Both the position numbers and the translations under genes were made by a program. Shown piece after piece: positions 5,675 to 13,566 of a DNA stretch of 32,186 bases. The stretch comes from a virus. The number at the start of each line of letters is the position of its first letter. Positions within the stretch are counted from its first letter, which is position 1. Below the pieces are notes generated by a model. It was not told the origin of the DNA. It made no database searches and was given only the letters and a program-made list of their open reading frames with translations. The stretch lies in IMG/VR virus record IMGVR_UViG_3300025889_000543, positions 1-32,186 of that record; one strand, written 5' to 3'.

Positions 5675-7603
5675 GGTGTCATCTGTCGGCGCTATAATGC
5701 CAGCCTGGAGCAAAAAGCCGATCAGCTTGGTTTGCACAGACGGCTTGGCGCAATTCTTGGCGCTTGCCTGCGACAATCCGCGGCAATCAACATAGAAATT
5801 TATGACGTCGTCACGGCTGATGCACGGGCTAGCCTCGAAAAGATTCGCGCCGCCGGAATGCCACCAGCAGGCTCTAAAATCCTGCTTCATGCGAGCCAGC
5901 TTGCTGTCCTCTTTCAGCGGCGCCTCCGGCCCATCGGACGGCATCAAAACGGCGCTGGCGACCTTCTCTCCGTCCTCGTCAAACCAGCCGGCAATCTCAA
6001 CGCGGTCCAGCGACGCGAAAATTGGATCGGCCAGTTCTGCATCCTTTGATTTGCGCTGCACGACTTCGATGACGTCACCCGGCACGACGCTGATCTCGAT
6101 ATCGAGTGCGCCCCTCCATGCGCTCGACCCGCGCGCCCGGTGTTGAGCCTCGGCTGATACTCCAGTGTGGTGCACCAGGATTACGGTGCAGCCAAACTCC
6201 TGGATCAGCGCGCCGCAGGCGTCGAGCATTGTTTTGGTATCTTGGGCGCTGTTCTCATCGCCATCAAGGAAGCGGTGCAGCGTGTCCACCACGATAGCGG
6301 ATGGCGTGACGGACAATGCCCGGATCGCATCGGCTGTTTTTTGATAGCCGGCGGCGGTGTTGAGATCCAGGCCATGGCGTGACAGCCACATATCCAGGCT
6401 GCGCACGTCGTGGCGCTGTTTCCAGGCGGCAACGCGGCCGCGCAGGCCGTGGTGTCCTTCGCCGGCCAGATAGATCACCGGGCCGTGGCGAACCTTCCGG
6501 CCATGCCACTCGGCGATCGCGCCTTTGCTGGCGATCGACAGCACCATGTCCAGGACCAAAAACGTCTTGCCGCCGCCAGATGGCCCATGGATCATAATGA
6601 GCGCATCGCTCTGCACCCACCGCTTGATCAGCCACTTGATCGGCGCGGGTTGTTTCGAAAAGTCGTCAGCAGGGACCAGCCAATCATCGACCGGCGGGAA
6701 TAGCAGGCCGTGCAAATCCTTGCCGGCCAGATGGTAATCGTTCGCATCTCCCAGATCGGGCGGCATGACGATCCTAGCGCCGTGCTTGGCGGCGGCTTCG
6801 TCGGCCTTGTTGCGGCCAACGCCCGATGCGTCATGGTCGGCCACGACCACGATATCCTGCTGCGAGCCGTGGCGCTCGCGTAGCTGGCGGACTACCTCCG
6901 GCAAATTGTTGGCGCTATAGGCGATGACGACTGGACGGTTGGCGACCTCCCGGATTGTGGCGGCCGTCGCAAATCCCTCGGCGACAAAAATCGTGCCGCC
7001 ATCCAGATCGCCGAGTGTCCAGGAACAGCCGCGCGTTACCGCGCCTGGATGGTAACGCTTTTCATCACCGATATATTGCAGGCTGGAAAGGCTTCCATCC
7101 TCCGCAAACAGCGGGACGATCAGACGGCCATCGCCGGTCGCGCGGGCACCGTGCGATTGAATGCCTTTGCGCTTGAGGTATGGATGATCGGCACTGGCAG
7201 CAATTGCGCCGGCCCAGATGTCGGCAACCGTCTCGGCGGCGACCTCGGCCTTGCGCTTGCGCTCCTCATCGCGACGGGCCTTGGCCTCCGCTTGCCGGGC
7301 AATCAGGCGCATCTCTTCGGCTGGCGAAAGCTTGCGGCCAATGTCGGCACGAAACACCACGTCGATCTGATCCCGCCAGCAGCCAAAGCGACCGGCCACT
7401 GGCTCGTCGGGAAATGCAACGTACCAGCCAGAATTGTCGCGGCTCCGGCCCCTGGTGCTGAAACGATGCAGGTTTCCGTCGATCACGATATTCGACGGCG
7501 GGTTGATCCCAGCCGCAAGCATGGCGTCGGCAAGCTGGATCTCAGGCGGATCGGCGGGGAGGTCGGTCGGAATGCGGATTGGACCGCCAGGAATTTTAGC
7601 CAT
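5591..7603 (-). CDS. Toprim primase / RecA-fold replicative helicase
   Basis: This is a 670-aa bifunctional replication protein. The N-terminal part carries a Toprim domain with E209 in VAEGFATA and DHD at 256-258 (VVVADHDASG), which in this family make RNA primers. The C-terminal half is a RecA/RepA-like ATPase: Walker A GPSGGGKT (340-347), Walker B AIVVDTLHR (D440), LVHHTG (about 476-481) and RGSSAWRG (491-498). No CHC2 zinc-finger is visible. ATG 7603 (MAKIPGG) is chosen over the in-frame ATG at 7621; it overlaps the upstream dNTPase-like gene by 8 bp. The protein is the last large gene of the leftward early operon and is followed by a repeat cluster that might serve as its origin. Confidence 0.9.
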   Translation of the reverse strand: MAKIPGGPIRIPTDLPADPPEIQLADAMLAAGINPPSNIVIDGNLHRFSTRGRSRDNSGWYVAFPDEPVAGRFGCWRDQIDVVFRADIGRKLSPAEEMRLIARQAEAKARRDEERKRKAEVAAETVADIWAGAIAASADHPYLKRKGIQSHGARATGDGRLIVPLFAEDGSLSSLQYIGDEKRYHPGAVTRGCSWTLGDLDGGTIFVAEGFATAATIREVANRPVVIAYSANNLPEVVRQLRERHGSQQDIVVVADHDASGVGRNKADEAAAKHGARIVMPPDLGDANDYHLAGKDLHGLLFPPVDDWLVPADDFSKQPAPIKWLIKRWVQSDALIMIHGPSGGGKTFLVLDMVLSIASKGAIAEWHGRKVRHGPVIYLAGEGHHGLRGRVAAWKQRHDVRSLDMWLSRHGLDLNTAAGYQKTADAIRALSVTPSAIVVDTLHRFLDGDENSAQDTKTMLDACGALIQEFGCTVILVHHTGVSAEAQHRARGSSAWRGALDIEISVVPGDVIEVVQRKSKDAELADPIFASLDRVEIAGWFDEDGEKVASAVLMPSDGPEAPLKEDSKLARMKQDFRACWWHSGGANLFEASPCISRDDVINFYVDCRGLSQASAKNCAKPSVQTKLIGFLLQAGIIAPTDDTGIGWYLVDKTYKSLLLMEKNGAVSAGT

Positions 7604-7931
7604 TATCGCGCACCCTATCATCTACAAGCTGACCGTGCCGCTGAGCGTCCAGCAATATCCCGCAGCAGGCCATGACGTGGCCAAGGTGCGAGACACCGCT
7701 TTCGGGGTCAAGGTCTTCGACCTCCTGCCATGCCTTGATGTGACGGAGCATGGCATGGATATAGACCGACGCGGCCACCTGCTTTTCCCGCCAGTTCCAG
7801 GCTCCATATTTGTCGGCCCCTAGCTGATGCGCGCCGGCAGCAGCTTCCAGGGCGGCAAGCGGGATCAGGCCGATAGACGGCTTCTGGACGCCGTAAATCG
7901 TCTTTGGATTATTGTCTGGCAGATCACTCAT
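7596..7931 (-). CDS. Predicted dATP/dGTP diphosphohydrolase-like protein
   Basis: This 111-aa protein matches by eye the family formerly called DUF5664, now named after the N-terminal region of phage dATP/dGTP diphosphohydrolase. It shows KYGAWNWREKQV, then YIHAMLRHIKAW and DLDPESGVSHLGHVMACCG, with acidic and histidine residues that could hold metal. Enzymes of this type remove diphosphate from dNTPs and adjust nucleotide pools. The ATG at 7931 overlaps the end of the cro-like gene (GATGAGTGA). It lies between the repressor and primase genes in a coupled operon. Activity is inferred from family resemblance only. Confidence 0.65.
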   Translation of the reverse strand: MSDLPDNNPKTIYGVQKPSIGLIPLAALEAAAGAHQLGADKYGAWNWREKQVAASVYIHAMLRHIKAWQEVEDLDPESGVSHLGHVMACCGILLDAQRHGQLVDDRVRDNG

Positions 7932-8088
7932 CGGCCTTTAGCTCCCCTGCCGTTAGGCGCTCGATCTGGTACTGCCGCAGCATTGGTGGGCGCTCGCCCC
8001 ATCGGTAAATCCCGTGCGGCCAAATCCCGATGGCGTTGGCTAGGTCTTTGATCGATCCAAAATGCTGGATCGCATCGGCGGTGGTCAT
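7924..8088 (-). CDS. Cro-like repressor (54 aa)
   Basis: The ORF reads MTTADAIQHFGSIKDLANAI followed by GIWPHGIYRWGERPPMLRQY and a tail QIERLTAGELKADE. This is the lambda Cro-type helix-turn-helix arrangement: FGS...LANAIGI, then the recognition helix GIYRWGE, then the RQYQIERLT motif. Family members are small DNA-binding repressors of early promoters. It is the first gene of the leftward operon and faces the divergent promoter region, where it most likely binds. SD: AGGAG about 7 bases before ATG 8088. No CI gene with a C-terminal peptidase domain was found. Confidence 0.82.
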   Translation of the reverse strand: MTTADAIQHFGSIKDLANAIGIWPHGIYRWGERPPMLRQYQIERLTAGELKADE

Positions 8089-8117
8089 TTTTTTTCTCCT
8101 CATTGCTGATTTTTTTA

Positions 8118-8146
8118 AACTTAGGTGTTGACGCCCGCGCAGTCAA
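8118..8146 (-). promoter_or_regulatory. Leftward early promoter (cro side)
   Basis: On the leftward strand TTGACT (8146-8141), a 17-bp spacer and TAAGTT (8123-8118) resemble a sigma70 promoter about 30 bp upstream of the cro-like ATG. Its -35 box lies inside the rightward promoter. Confidence 0.55.
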
Positions 8147-8156
8147 TCCATATATT
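8128..8156 (+). promoter_or_regulatory. Rightward early promoter
   Basis: TTGACG (8128-8133), an exact 17-bp spacer and TATATT (8151-8156) make a strong sigma70-like promoter about 40 bp upstream of the leader of the first rightward gene. The two opposing -35 boxes form the inverted repeat TTGAC-N9-GTCAA (8128-8146), a likely operator for the Cro-like protein. Confidence 0.75.
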
Positions 8157-8206
8157 CAATTCATAGGCAAACGGAATTAACCGACCGCCAACACGGAGAA
8201 AAGAAC

Positions 8207-8473
8207 ATGCCAAAGTATATCTACATGGAAGCTTGCCCGGCCCTTAGCGGCAAAGCCCGTCAATTTGGCCGCAGGTATCGCAAAATGGCCGTTGTCGAAC
8301 TGGAGCCCGGCTTCGAGGGCCGGCCCAAGATGATTAGCGAGCGCGCGATTGGCGTCCGCCGCGTCGTGGAGTGCTCAACGGAGCATGTCGGCACGACGCC
8401 GCGCAGCGCTGGCGTGCAGACGATGGTGCGCTACCGTGCCATGGTCGCAGCGCTGAACGCCGACAACGCCTAA
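8207..8473 (+). CDS. Hypothetical protein, first rightward early gene
   Basis: This 88-aa protein starts MPKYIYMEACPALSGKARQF and ends MVRYRAMVAALNADNA. It has a basic N-terminal half and no motif I recognise. GGAGAAAAGAAC precedes the ATG, a leader shared with genes at 13974 and 14637. As the promoter-proximal gene of the rightward operon it is probably made immediately after infection, when host-takeover proteins are often produced; that role is inference. Confidence 0.75.
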   Translation: MPKYIYMEACPALSGKARQFGRRYRKMAVVELEPGFEGRPKMISERAIGVRRVVECSTEHVGTTPRSAGVQTMVRYRAMVAALNADNA

Positions 8474-8499
8474 CCAACCGCAAACGAGGAACTGAGACG

Positions 8500-8658
8500 A
8501 TGACTGATGCACTGAAAGCCCAACTGATCGCCGCAGGTTACACCGACGCTCAGATCGCGAAGGAGGCAAAATACTTGGAGCGCGCGACGCGCGAGGAAGA
8601 ACTGATCCGCGCCGACAAGGCGTGGAACTACGGCATCCATCATGCAACTTGCTACTGA
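8500..8658 (+). CDS. Small hypothetical protein (52 aa)
   Basis: ATG 8500 opens MTDALKAQLIAAGYTDAQIA, a short UBA-like helical pattern followed by a charged helix KYLERATREEELIRADKAW. GAGG lies ten bases upstream. An in-frame extension to 8371 overlaps the previous gene and is not used. The strongly charged amphipathic composition suggests a small adaptor or regulatory protein, but no function is assigned. Confidence 0.65.
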   Translation: MTDALKAQLIAAGYTDAQIAKEAKYLERATREEELIRADKAWNYGIHHATCY

Positions 8659-8674
8659 GGCGCGCTAGCGCCTC
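8657..8674 (+). other. Intergenic hairpin
   Basis: GAGGCGC-GCTA-GCGCCTC is a perfect 7-bp stem with a four-base loop beginning at the stop of the 52-aa gene. There is no T-tract. It is one of several short stable hairpins between rightward genes, possibly limiting RNA decay or upstream ribosome run-on. Confidence 0.6.
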
Positions 8675-8708
8675 CCCACTCTTTCACACAACCTGGAGGA
8701 TCTGCCAC

Positions 8709-9380
8709 ATGGCAGTCAATGTACAAAACACCGGCTCAACCAGGGACGGCAACGTCAAATTCCTGGTCTACGGCCAAGCCGGAGCCGGCAAAACCAGCCT
8801 GATCCCGACGATGCCCAACCCGGTCATTCTTTCCGCCGAGGCTGGCCTATTGTCGATCAGGGACAGCAACCTGCCGTTCGTTGAGATCGACGGCATGGAC
8901 ACGCTGCGGGAGGCATACAAATGGCTGACCGGCAGCGATGAGGCCAAGGCGTTTGATAGCGTGGCGCTCGACAGCGTCAGCGAGATCGCCGAGGTCTGCT
9001 TGGCCACTGAAAAAGCGAAAAGCAAAGACCCGCGACAGGCTTACGGGGAGATGCAGACGACCATGGCCGAGGTCGTCCGCTCGTTCCGAGACCTGCCGCG
9101 GCATGTTCTATTCACCGCCAAACTGGACAAAACCCAGGATGAAATGGGCCGGATGCTCTATAGCCCATCGATGCCCGGTCAAAAGACCGGCCAAGCGCTG
9201 CCGTATTTTTTCGATCTGGTGCTAGCCCAGCGGGTCGAAAAAGATAGCGACGGCAACATCCAGCGGGCTTTGATGTGCCAATCCGACGGGCTGTGGCAGG
9301 CCAAGGATCGCAGCGGGAAACTTGACGCATGGGAAGCGCCCGACCTTGGCGCGCTGATTGCCAAGATTGGGGGTGCGTGA
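8709..9380 (+). CDS. RecA-fold AAA ATPase (possible Sak4-like recombination protein)
   Basis: This is a 223-aa P-loop ATPase with Walker A GQAGAGKT (22-29) and a Walker B-like strand DSVALDS (D88). It belongs by appearance to the phage AAA_24 type (opening VKFLVYGQAGAGKTSLIPTM). Comparable phage proteins act as single-strand annealing or RecA-core recombination proteins, and neighbours here fit: a DUF669 SSB-like protein, a Cas4-like nuclease and a helicase. ATG 8709 has GGAGG nine bases upstream; an in-frame start at 8622 overlaps the previous gene and hairpin and is rejected. The stop overlaps the next start (TGATG). Confidence 0.8.
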   Translation: MAVNVQNTGSTRDGNVKFLVYGQAGAGKTSLIPTMPNPVILSAEAGLLSIRDSNLPFVEIDGMDTLREAYKWLTGSDEAKAFDSVALDSVSEIAEVCLATEKAKSKDPRQAYGEMQTTMAEVVRSFRDLPRHVLFTAKLDKTQDEMGRMLYSPSMPGQKTGQALPYFFDLVLAQRVEKDSDGNIQRALMCQSDGLWQAKDRSGKLDAWEAPDLGALIAKIGGA

Positions 9381-9652
9381 TGGGCCGTGTTTACGAAACG
9401 ACAAATGACAGAATTGATCGCGAGGTAAATGCGCTGTTGCAACAGTATTTTGATGTTAACAGCGCTAATCAAGTCATGTTTATCAGCGTTGCGCTGACCG
9501 CTGACGGTTTGGCGCGTGGCGTCAATAGGTTCATCACGGAAAACCCTGGCATCACAAAAGTTGCAGCAGGATACGACGAATATGTTGAGTATGTATCCGA
9601 TAGGGTGGTGCGCACCCTAAACGAAGCAATGGAGATGCTCGAAAATGACTGA
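9380..9652 (+). CDS. Hypothetical protein (90 aa)
   Basis: The ATG at 9380 overlaps the preceding stop (TGATG), so translation is probably coupled to the ATPase. The protein (MGRVYETTNDRIDREVNALL...) is mainly helical, with EYVEYVSDRVVRTLNEAMEM near the end and no known motif. It is more AT-rich than its neighbours. Its position in a recombination module suggests an accessory role, but nothing more can be said. Confidence 0.7.
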   Translation: MGRVYETTNDRIDREVNALLQQYFDVNSANQVMFISVALTADGLARGVNRFITENPGITKVAAGYDEYVEYVSDRVVRTLNEAMEMLEND

Positions 9653-10049
9653 CCAAATCCATAACCTCGACATAGACACCGCCGCAGCCGAGTGGATCGC
9701 AGCCAAAGAAGCCGAGCGCGAAGCGGTCGAGCGTCGCCGAGCGCTGGAGGACCACATGCTTTCGCTGCTGGGCGTGCCGGACACGCTGGATGGTACGGCC
9801 AAAACCGAAACCGATGGCGGACACAAAATCAAAGTGGTCGGTCGGATCGGGCGCAAGGTCGATGGTGATCTGGCGCAAGAAATCGCGGCAGAGCATGGCT
9901 TGGAGGGCTATTTGGCCAAGCTGTTCCGCTGGAAGCCGGATCTTGACTTAGCCGTCTGGAAAGCAACCGACCCAGAGGTCACAACACCTTTTCTCAAGGC
10001 GATCACAAGCAAACCCGGTCGCCCTTCCTTCACCATCGAACAGGAGTAA
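9645..10049 (+). CDS. Conserved phage recombination-module protein (134 aa)
   Basis: The protein opens with a helix AAAEWIAAKEAEREAVERRR, then ALEDHMLSLLGVPDTLDGTA and a beta part GGHKIKVVGRIGRKVD. This resembles a family of uncharacterised phage proteins regularly found beside RecA-like ATPases, DUF669 and RecB-like nucleases. It overlaps the end of the previous gene by 8 bp. It may help assemble the recombination complex; that is inference from context. Confidence 0.7.
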   Translation: MTDQIHNLDIDTAAAEWIAAKEAEREAVERRRALEDHMLSLLGVPDTLDGTAKTETDGGHKIKVVGRIGRKVDGDLAQEIAAEHGLEGYLAKLFRWKPDLDLAVWKATDPEVTTPFLKAITSKPGRPSFTIEQE

Positions 10050-10055
10050 AACACG

Positions 10056-10538
10056 ATGGCATTTTTCACCAACACAATCAGCTTGGCGGATATTCCGCAA
10101 GATGAACAGCGCGGTCCAATGGAGCCGATCCCCGAAGGCGTTTACGACGTCGTAGTGCAAGGCATTGATTTGCGCACGACCAAAGCCGGAACGGGTCAGT
10201 ATATGGCGACTAGGCTCGACGTCACAGGCCCGACGCATCAAGGCCGAGTGCTCTGGACCAACATAAATTTCGATAACCCCAACCCAACAGCGACGGCCAT
10301 CGGCCTGCGTCAGCTTGGCGAGCTTATGAAAGCGGTCGGCGTCGATCCGGTTGACGACACCGACCAGTTACTGGGCGGGCGGTTAAAGGCGACGGTCACG
10401 ATCAAGGATGACGCTCAATATGGTCGGAGAAACGAAGTGAAAAAGTTGAAAAGCGCTGCGCCGGATCGGTCGTCGGCACCGTTGCTGGACAAAGCCGCGC
10501 CAGCCGCAAAACCGTCCAGCCCGCCGTGGGCTCGCTAA
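10056..10538 (+). CDS. DUF669-type SSB-like protein
   Basis: This 160-aa protein has features of DUF669 phage proteins: IPEGVYDVVVQGIDLRTTKA, then GTGQYMATRLDVTGPTHQGR and VLWTNINFDNPNPTATAIG, followed by QLGELMKAVG. Members are thought to bind single-stranded DNA during replication and recombination. The tail is rich in Ala, Pro and Lys and ends SSPPWAR, without the acidic tip of bacterial SSB. SD GGAG lies upstream of ATG 10056. It fits between the ATPase and nuclease genes of the recombination module. Confidence 0.8.
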   Translation: MAFFTNTISLADIPQDEQRGPMEPIPEGVYDVVVQGIDLRTTKAGTGQYMATRLDVTGPTHQGRVLWTNINFDNPNPTATAIGLRQLGELMKAVGVDPVDDTDQLLGGRLKATVTIKDDAQYGRRNEVKKLKSAAPDRSSAPLLDKAAPAAKPSSPPWAR

Positions 10539-10540
10539 AC

Positions 10541-10572
10541 AGGGAGCCGGGGCGAGAGCCCCGGCGATAACC
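10541..10572 (+). promoter_or_regulatory. Shine-Dalgarno followed by GNRA hairpin before nuclease gene
   Basis: AGGGA (10541-10545) lies directly before a perfect 8-bp stem GCCGGGGC-GAGA-GCCCCGGC (10546-10565). The ATG at 10573 follows seven bases after the hairpin, with no other SD. If the hairpin folds, the effective SD-start spacing becomes seven bases, a normal distance. Confidence 0.6.
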
Positions 10573-11637
10573 ATGACAAAAATGCCTGACAGCATCGACC
10601 GCGTGGCGATGGCGATTGATGCCTACCACGAAACGCAACCCGATTTGCCACGCGAACACCTTGGGGCGTCAATCCTTGGCCATCACTGCGACCGCTGGAT
10701 ATGGCTATCATTCCGCTGGGCCGTCCGCGAGGAGATACCGGGTCGGGTGCGGCGGCTATTCCGGCGCGGTCACAACGAAGAGGCGCTGATCGTCAAAGAC
10801 CTGCGCGCCATTGGCGTCAACATCCGCGCAACCGAGTATGACCAGACCCTGATCGACTTTGGCACGCATATCGGCGGGTCGGTCGATGGCATCATCGAAG
10901 GCGGCGTCCCAGGCGCGGAGACCGCTAGGCACATTGCCGAGTTCAAGACGCACAACAAAAAATCGTTTGACGATCTGACCCGCAAGGGCGTGCTCGACGC
11001 CAAGCCTCAGCACTGGTGCCAGATGCAGCTTTATATGCATGGTGCAGGCATCCAGCGAGCCCTCTATGTGGCCGTCTGCAAGGACGATGACCGCATCTAC
11101 ACCGAGCGGGTTAAGTACGATCAGGAGGCGGCGGAGACCCTATTAGACCGTGGTCGGCGACTGGCTCTGGCCGAGCGTATGCCGGACCCGATCAGCGCCG
11201 ATCCGACGTGGTATCAGTGCAGATTTTGCCCAGCCCACAGTTTTTGCCATGAGCGCCGGCTGACCCAGGAGGTCAACTGCCGGACCTGCGCACGGTCCAC
11301 GCCGACCGATGACGGCAAGTGGGCCTGCGCGCGTTGGGACGCCGAGCATGTCGAGGTCGAGCATCAGCGGACTGGCTGCCATGCGCACGTCCTGCACCCT
11401 GATCTAGTGCCGTGGGCGATCAAAGACAGCGGCGACCCGAACGAAGCCGTCTACGTCATCGACGGTGTAGACGTTCGCAACGGCGAGGCAGACGCTTTTA
11501 CATTTTCCAGCCAGGAACTAATCGCCGGCGGCGATGCCTGCGCGCGGCAAGAGGTTGGCGAGATCCGGCGGGCGTTTCCAGGCGCGACGGTGAGGGAGGT
11601 GCGCGATGTTACGCGACTACCAGCAGAGGGCGATTGA
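10573..11637 (+). CDS. Cas4/RecB-like PD-(D/E)XK nuclease with Cys clusters
   Basis: This is a 354-aa exonuclease-type protein. Nuclease motifs are visible: D105 (GGSVDGII), E123-x-K125 (IAEFKTH) and QMQLYMH (about 150-156). An N-terminal C39 (GHHCDRW) and C216, C219, C225 (QCRFCPAHSFC) match the four-Cys iron-sulfur arrangement of Cas4 and AddB. A further group (C236, C239, C252, C269) could bind zinc. Such enzymes resect DNA ends for recombination. It lies between the DUF669 and SF2 helicase genes and overlaps the latter by 32 bp. Translation may depend on the upstream hairpin. The extra C-terminal 70 aa beyond the nuclease core are of unknown role. Confidence 0.85.
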   Translation: MTKMPDSIDRVAMAIDAYHETQPDLPREHLGASILGHHCDRWIWLSFRWAVREEIPGRVRRLFRRGHNEEALIVKDLRAIGVNIRATEYDQTLIDFGTHIGGSVDGIIEGGVPGAETARHIAEFKTHNKKSFDDLTRKGVLDAKPQHWCQMQLYMHGAGIQRALYVAVCKDDDRIYTERVKYDQEAAETLLDRGRRLALAERMPDPISADPTWYQCRFCPAHSFCHERRLTQEVNCRTCARSTPTDDGKWACARWDAEHVEVEHQRTGCHAHVLHPDLVPWAIKDSGDPNEAVYVIDGVDVRNGEADAFTFSSQELIAGGDACARQEVGEIRRAFPGATVREVRDVTRLPAEGD

Positions 11638-13192
11638 TCAGCTATATGCGTGGTTCTCAGAGCATTCTGAGGGCCACCCATGCCTGGAATTGCCGACCGG
11701 CTCCGGCAAGAGCCACATCGTGGCGGCGTTGTGCAAAGACGCGCTGGAAAGCTGGCCCGGAACGCGCGTCTTGATGCTCACGCACGTCAAAGAGTTGATC
11801 CGCCAGAACGCCAACAAGATGTTGGAGCACTGGCCAGATGCTCCGCTTGGCATCTATTCGGCTGGGCTCAATCGGCGCGAGTTGGGCCAGCCGATCACGT
11901 TCGCCGGCATCCAATCTGTGCGGAATAAAGCCGACGACATTGGTCACATCGATCTGGTGATCGTGGACGAGTGCCACCTGATAAATCACAGACAACAGGG
12001 CGGGTATCGCAATCTGATCGACGATCTGACAGCCATCAACCCGGCGCTTCGTGTCGTGGGCCTGACTGCCACGCCATACCGGCTGGGCCATGGTTTGATT
12101 ACCGACGAGCCGGCGCTATTCTCGGCCCTGATCCAGCCGGCGAGTATGGAAGAACTGATCCACAAAAAATATCTGGCCCCGCTGCGATCAAAACGACCGG
12201 ATATCCGCATGTCAGTTGAAGGCGTTCGCAAACGCGGTGGTGACTACCGCGAAGATGATCTGGTCAAGGCCCTGGAGAAATTCGACACCGAGGGCGCTGT
12301 GCATGAGGCGATGCGTCGGGCCAATCATTGCCGGTCGATTTTGTTTTTCTGTACTGGCGTCGATCATGCCTATCAGGTGCGAGACATCCTGCGCGACCTT
12401 GGCATAACCGCAGAAACGGTTGTTGGATCAACGCCAAAGGACGAACGCGACCGGATTTTGACTGCATTCAGATCCGGCGAAATCCGCGCCGTCACCAACG
12501 CCAACGTGCTAACAACAGGCTTTGACCACCCGGATCTAGATTGCATCGTGTTTTTGCGCCCGACCCTATCGGTTAGCCTATACGTCCAAATGGCCGGACG
12601 CGGAATGCGGGTCAAGAGCCACACCGATCATTGTCTGGTGCTTGATTTTGCCGGCCTAGTGGCCACACACGGGCCGATCACGGCGGTAGATCCTGGGCGC
12701 AAAGCCGGCACTGGCGATGCGCCGGTCAAGATTTGCGAGCATTGTGACGAGATCAACCCGTTGGCCGCTCGCGAGTGTATTGGTTGCGGCGAGCCGTTTC
12801 CGGCGCCCAAGAAGAAAAGATTTGCGCTGGGCGACCTGGATATTATGAGGTCTGGAGCGCAAACGATGCCGGTCAAGCGCTGGCGTTGGCGCACGCAAGT
12901 CAGCCGGACCAGCGGCAACCCAATGCTGGCCGTGACGTATCACAAAGGGATATTCGACCAAGGTGTGACCGAATATCTGACGCTGGGCTACCCAGGCTAT
13001 GCTGGGCAAAAGGCTGCGGCCACATTGGCCGAGATCGCGCGCAATGCCTGCGTCGATGCTGGGCAGCATATGGACCTGACCGAGATTGCCGGCGCGATGA
13101 ACGCGGCCAAGCCGCCAGCATCGATCACCTACAAGCGTGATGGCAAATTTAACAGGGTCACAGGCAGATCATGGCAGACAGCGAGCACGTAG
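11606..13192 (+). CDS. SF2 DEAD/DEAH-like helicase with zinc finger
   Basis: This is a 528-aa superfamily 2 ATP-dependent helicase. Its motifs are Walker A PTGSGKS (30-36), DECH box (121-124), SAT-like TATP (154-157) and motif VI QMAGRGMR (328-335). A four-Cys zinc site (C377, C380, C391, C394; CEHC...CIGC) follows the second RecA domain, and a basic C-terminal region may bind DNA. Family members unwind DNA or restart replication. It overlaps the upstream nuclease and the downstream VRR-NUC gene, consistent with joint work on DNA ends or branched intermediates. Confidence 0.92.
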   Translation: MLRDYQQRAIDQLYAWFSEHSEGHPCLELPTGSGKSHIVAALCKDALESWPGTRVLMLTHVKELIRQNANKMLEHWPDAPLGIYSAGLNRRELGQPITFAGIQSVRNKADDIGHIDLVIVDECHLINHRQQGGYRNLIDDLTAINPALRVVGLTATPYRLGHGLITDEPALFSALIQPASMEELIHKKYLAPLRSKRPDIRMSVEGVRKRGGDYREDDLVKALEKFDTEGAVHEAMRRANHCRSILFFCTGVDHAYQVRDILRDLGITAETVVGSTPKDERDRILTAFRSGEIRAVTNANVLTTGFDHPDLDCIVFLRPTLSVSLYVQMAGRGMRVKSHTDHCLVLDFAGLVATHGPITAVDPGRKAGTGDAPVKICEHCDEINPLAARECIGCGEPFPAPKKKRFALGDLDIMRSGAQTMPVKRWRWRTQVSRTSGNPMLAVTYHKGIFDQGVTEYLTLGYPGYAGQKAAATLAEIARNACVDAGQHMDLTEIAGAMNAAKPPASITYKRDGKFNRVTGRSWQTAST

Positions 13193-13512
13193 AACAGCGA
13201 CGGCTAGTGCAGTGGTTCCGGCAGACATTTGCCGGCGTCCGCATATTCTCGATCCCAAACGGCGGGCACCGACACTTGAGCGTTGCGGCAAAGCTGAAGG
13301 CCGAGGGCGCTACGTCTGGCGTGCCTGATCTTTATGTGCCGAGCTGGCGGCTATGGATCGAGATGAAAAGATCCACCGGCGGCAGGCTGTCGAAAACCCA
13401 GATCGACTGGATTGACTACCTGACCACGGTTTGCGGCGATGATGTTGTGGTTGGTTCCGGCTTCGACGATGCGCGCGAAAAAATATCGGAGATTGCGCAG
13501 AAAAAAGGTTGA
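13171..13512 (+). CDS. VRR-NUC domain nuclease
   Basis: This 113-aa stand-alone VRR-NUC protein has IFSIPNGGHRH near the N-terminus, the metal-binding Asp in GVPDLYVP and the catalytic ExK in WIEMKRS, then LSKTQIDWIDYL. The family cuts branched DNA such as Holliday or flap structures. It overlaps the helicase gene by 22 bp and is the last gene before a new promoter. GGGTCACAGGCAG precedes ATG 13171, with a modest AGG-type SD. Together with the helicase it probably resolves recombination intermediates. Confidence 0.9.
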   Translation: MADSEHVEQRRLVQWFRQTFAGVRIFSIPNGGHRHLSVAAKLKAEGATSGVPDLYVPSWRLWIEMKRSTGGRLSKTQIDWIDYLTTVCGDDVVVGSGFDDAREKISEIAQKKG

Positions 13513-13546
13513 CGTTTATCCGAAAAGGTTTACATTAAGGACATGG
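13501..13546. repeat. 46-bp promoter repeat, copy 1
   Basis: This copy matches 13886-13931 at 42 of 46 positions and carries a complete promoter. The copies are direct and 385 bp apart, flanking the 72-aa gene and its terminator. Confidence 0.85.
13509..13536 (+). promoter_or_regulatory. Promoter of the 72-aa moron-like gene
   Basis: TTGACG (13509-13514), 16 bp, TACATT (13531-13536). It lies just after the VRR-NUC gene and starts a short unit ended by the terminator at 13846-13873. Confidence 0.6.
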
Positions 13547-13566
13547 ATTGACAAACAAAGGCCGTC

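Noticed and set aside
8371-8499. Upstream extension of the 52-aa gene
   Set aside because: It overlaps the preceding gene without an SD. The ATG at 8500 has one.
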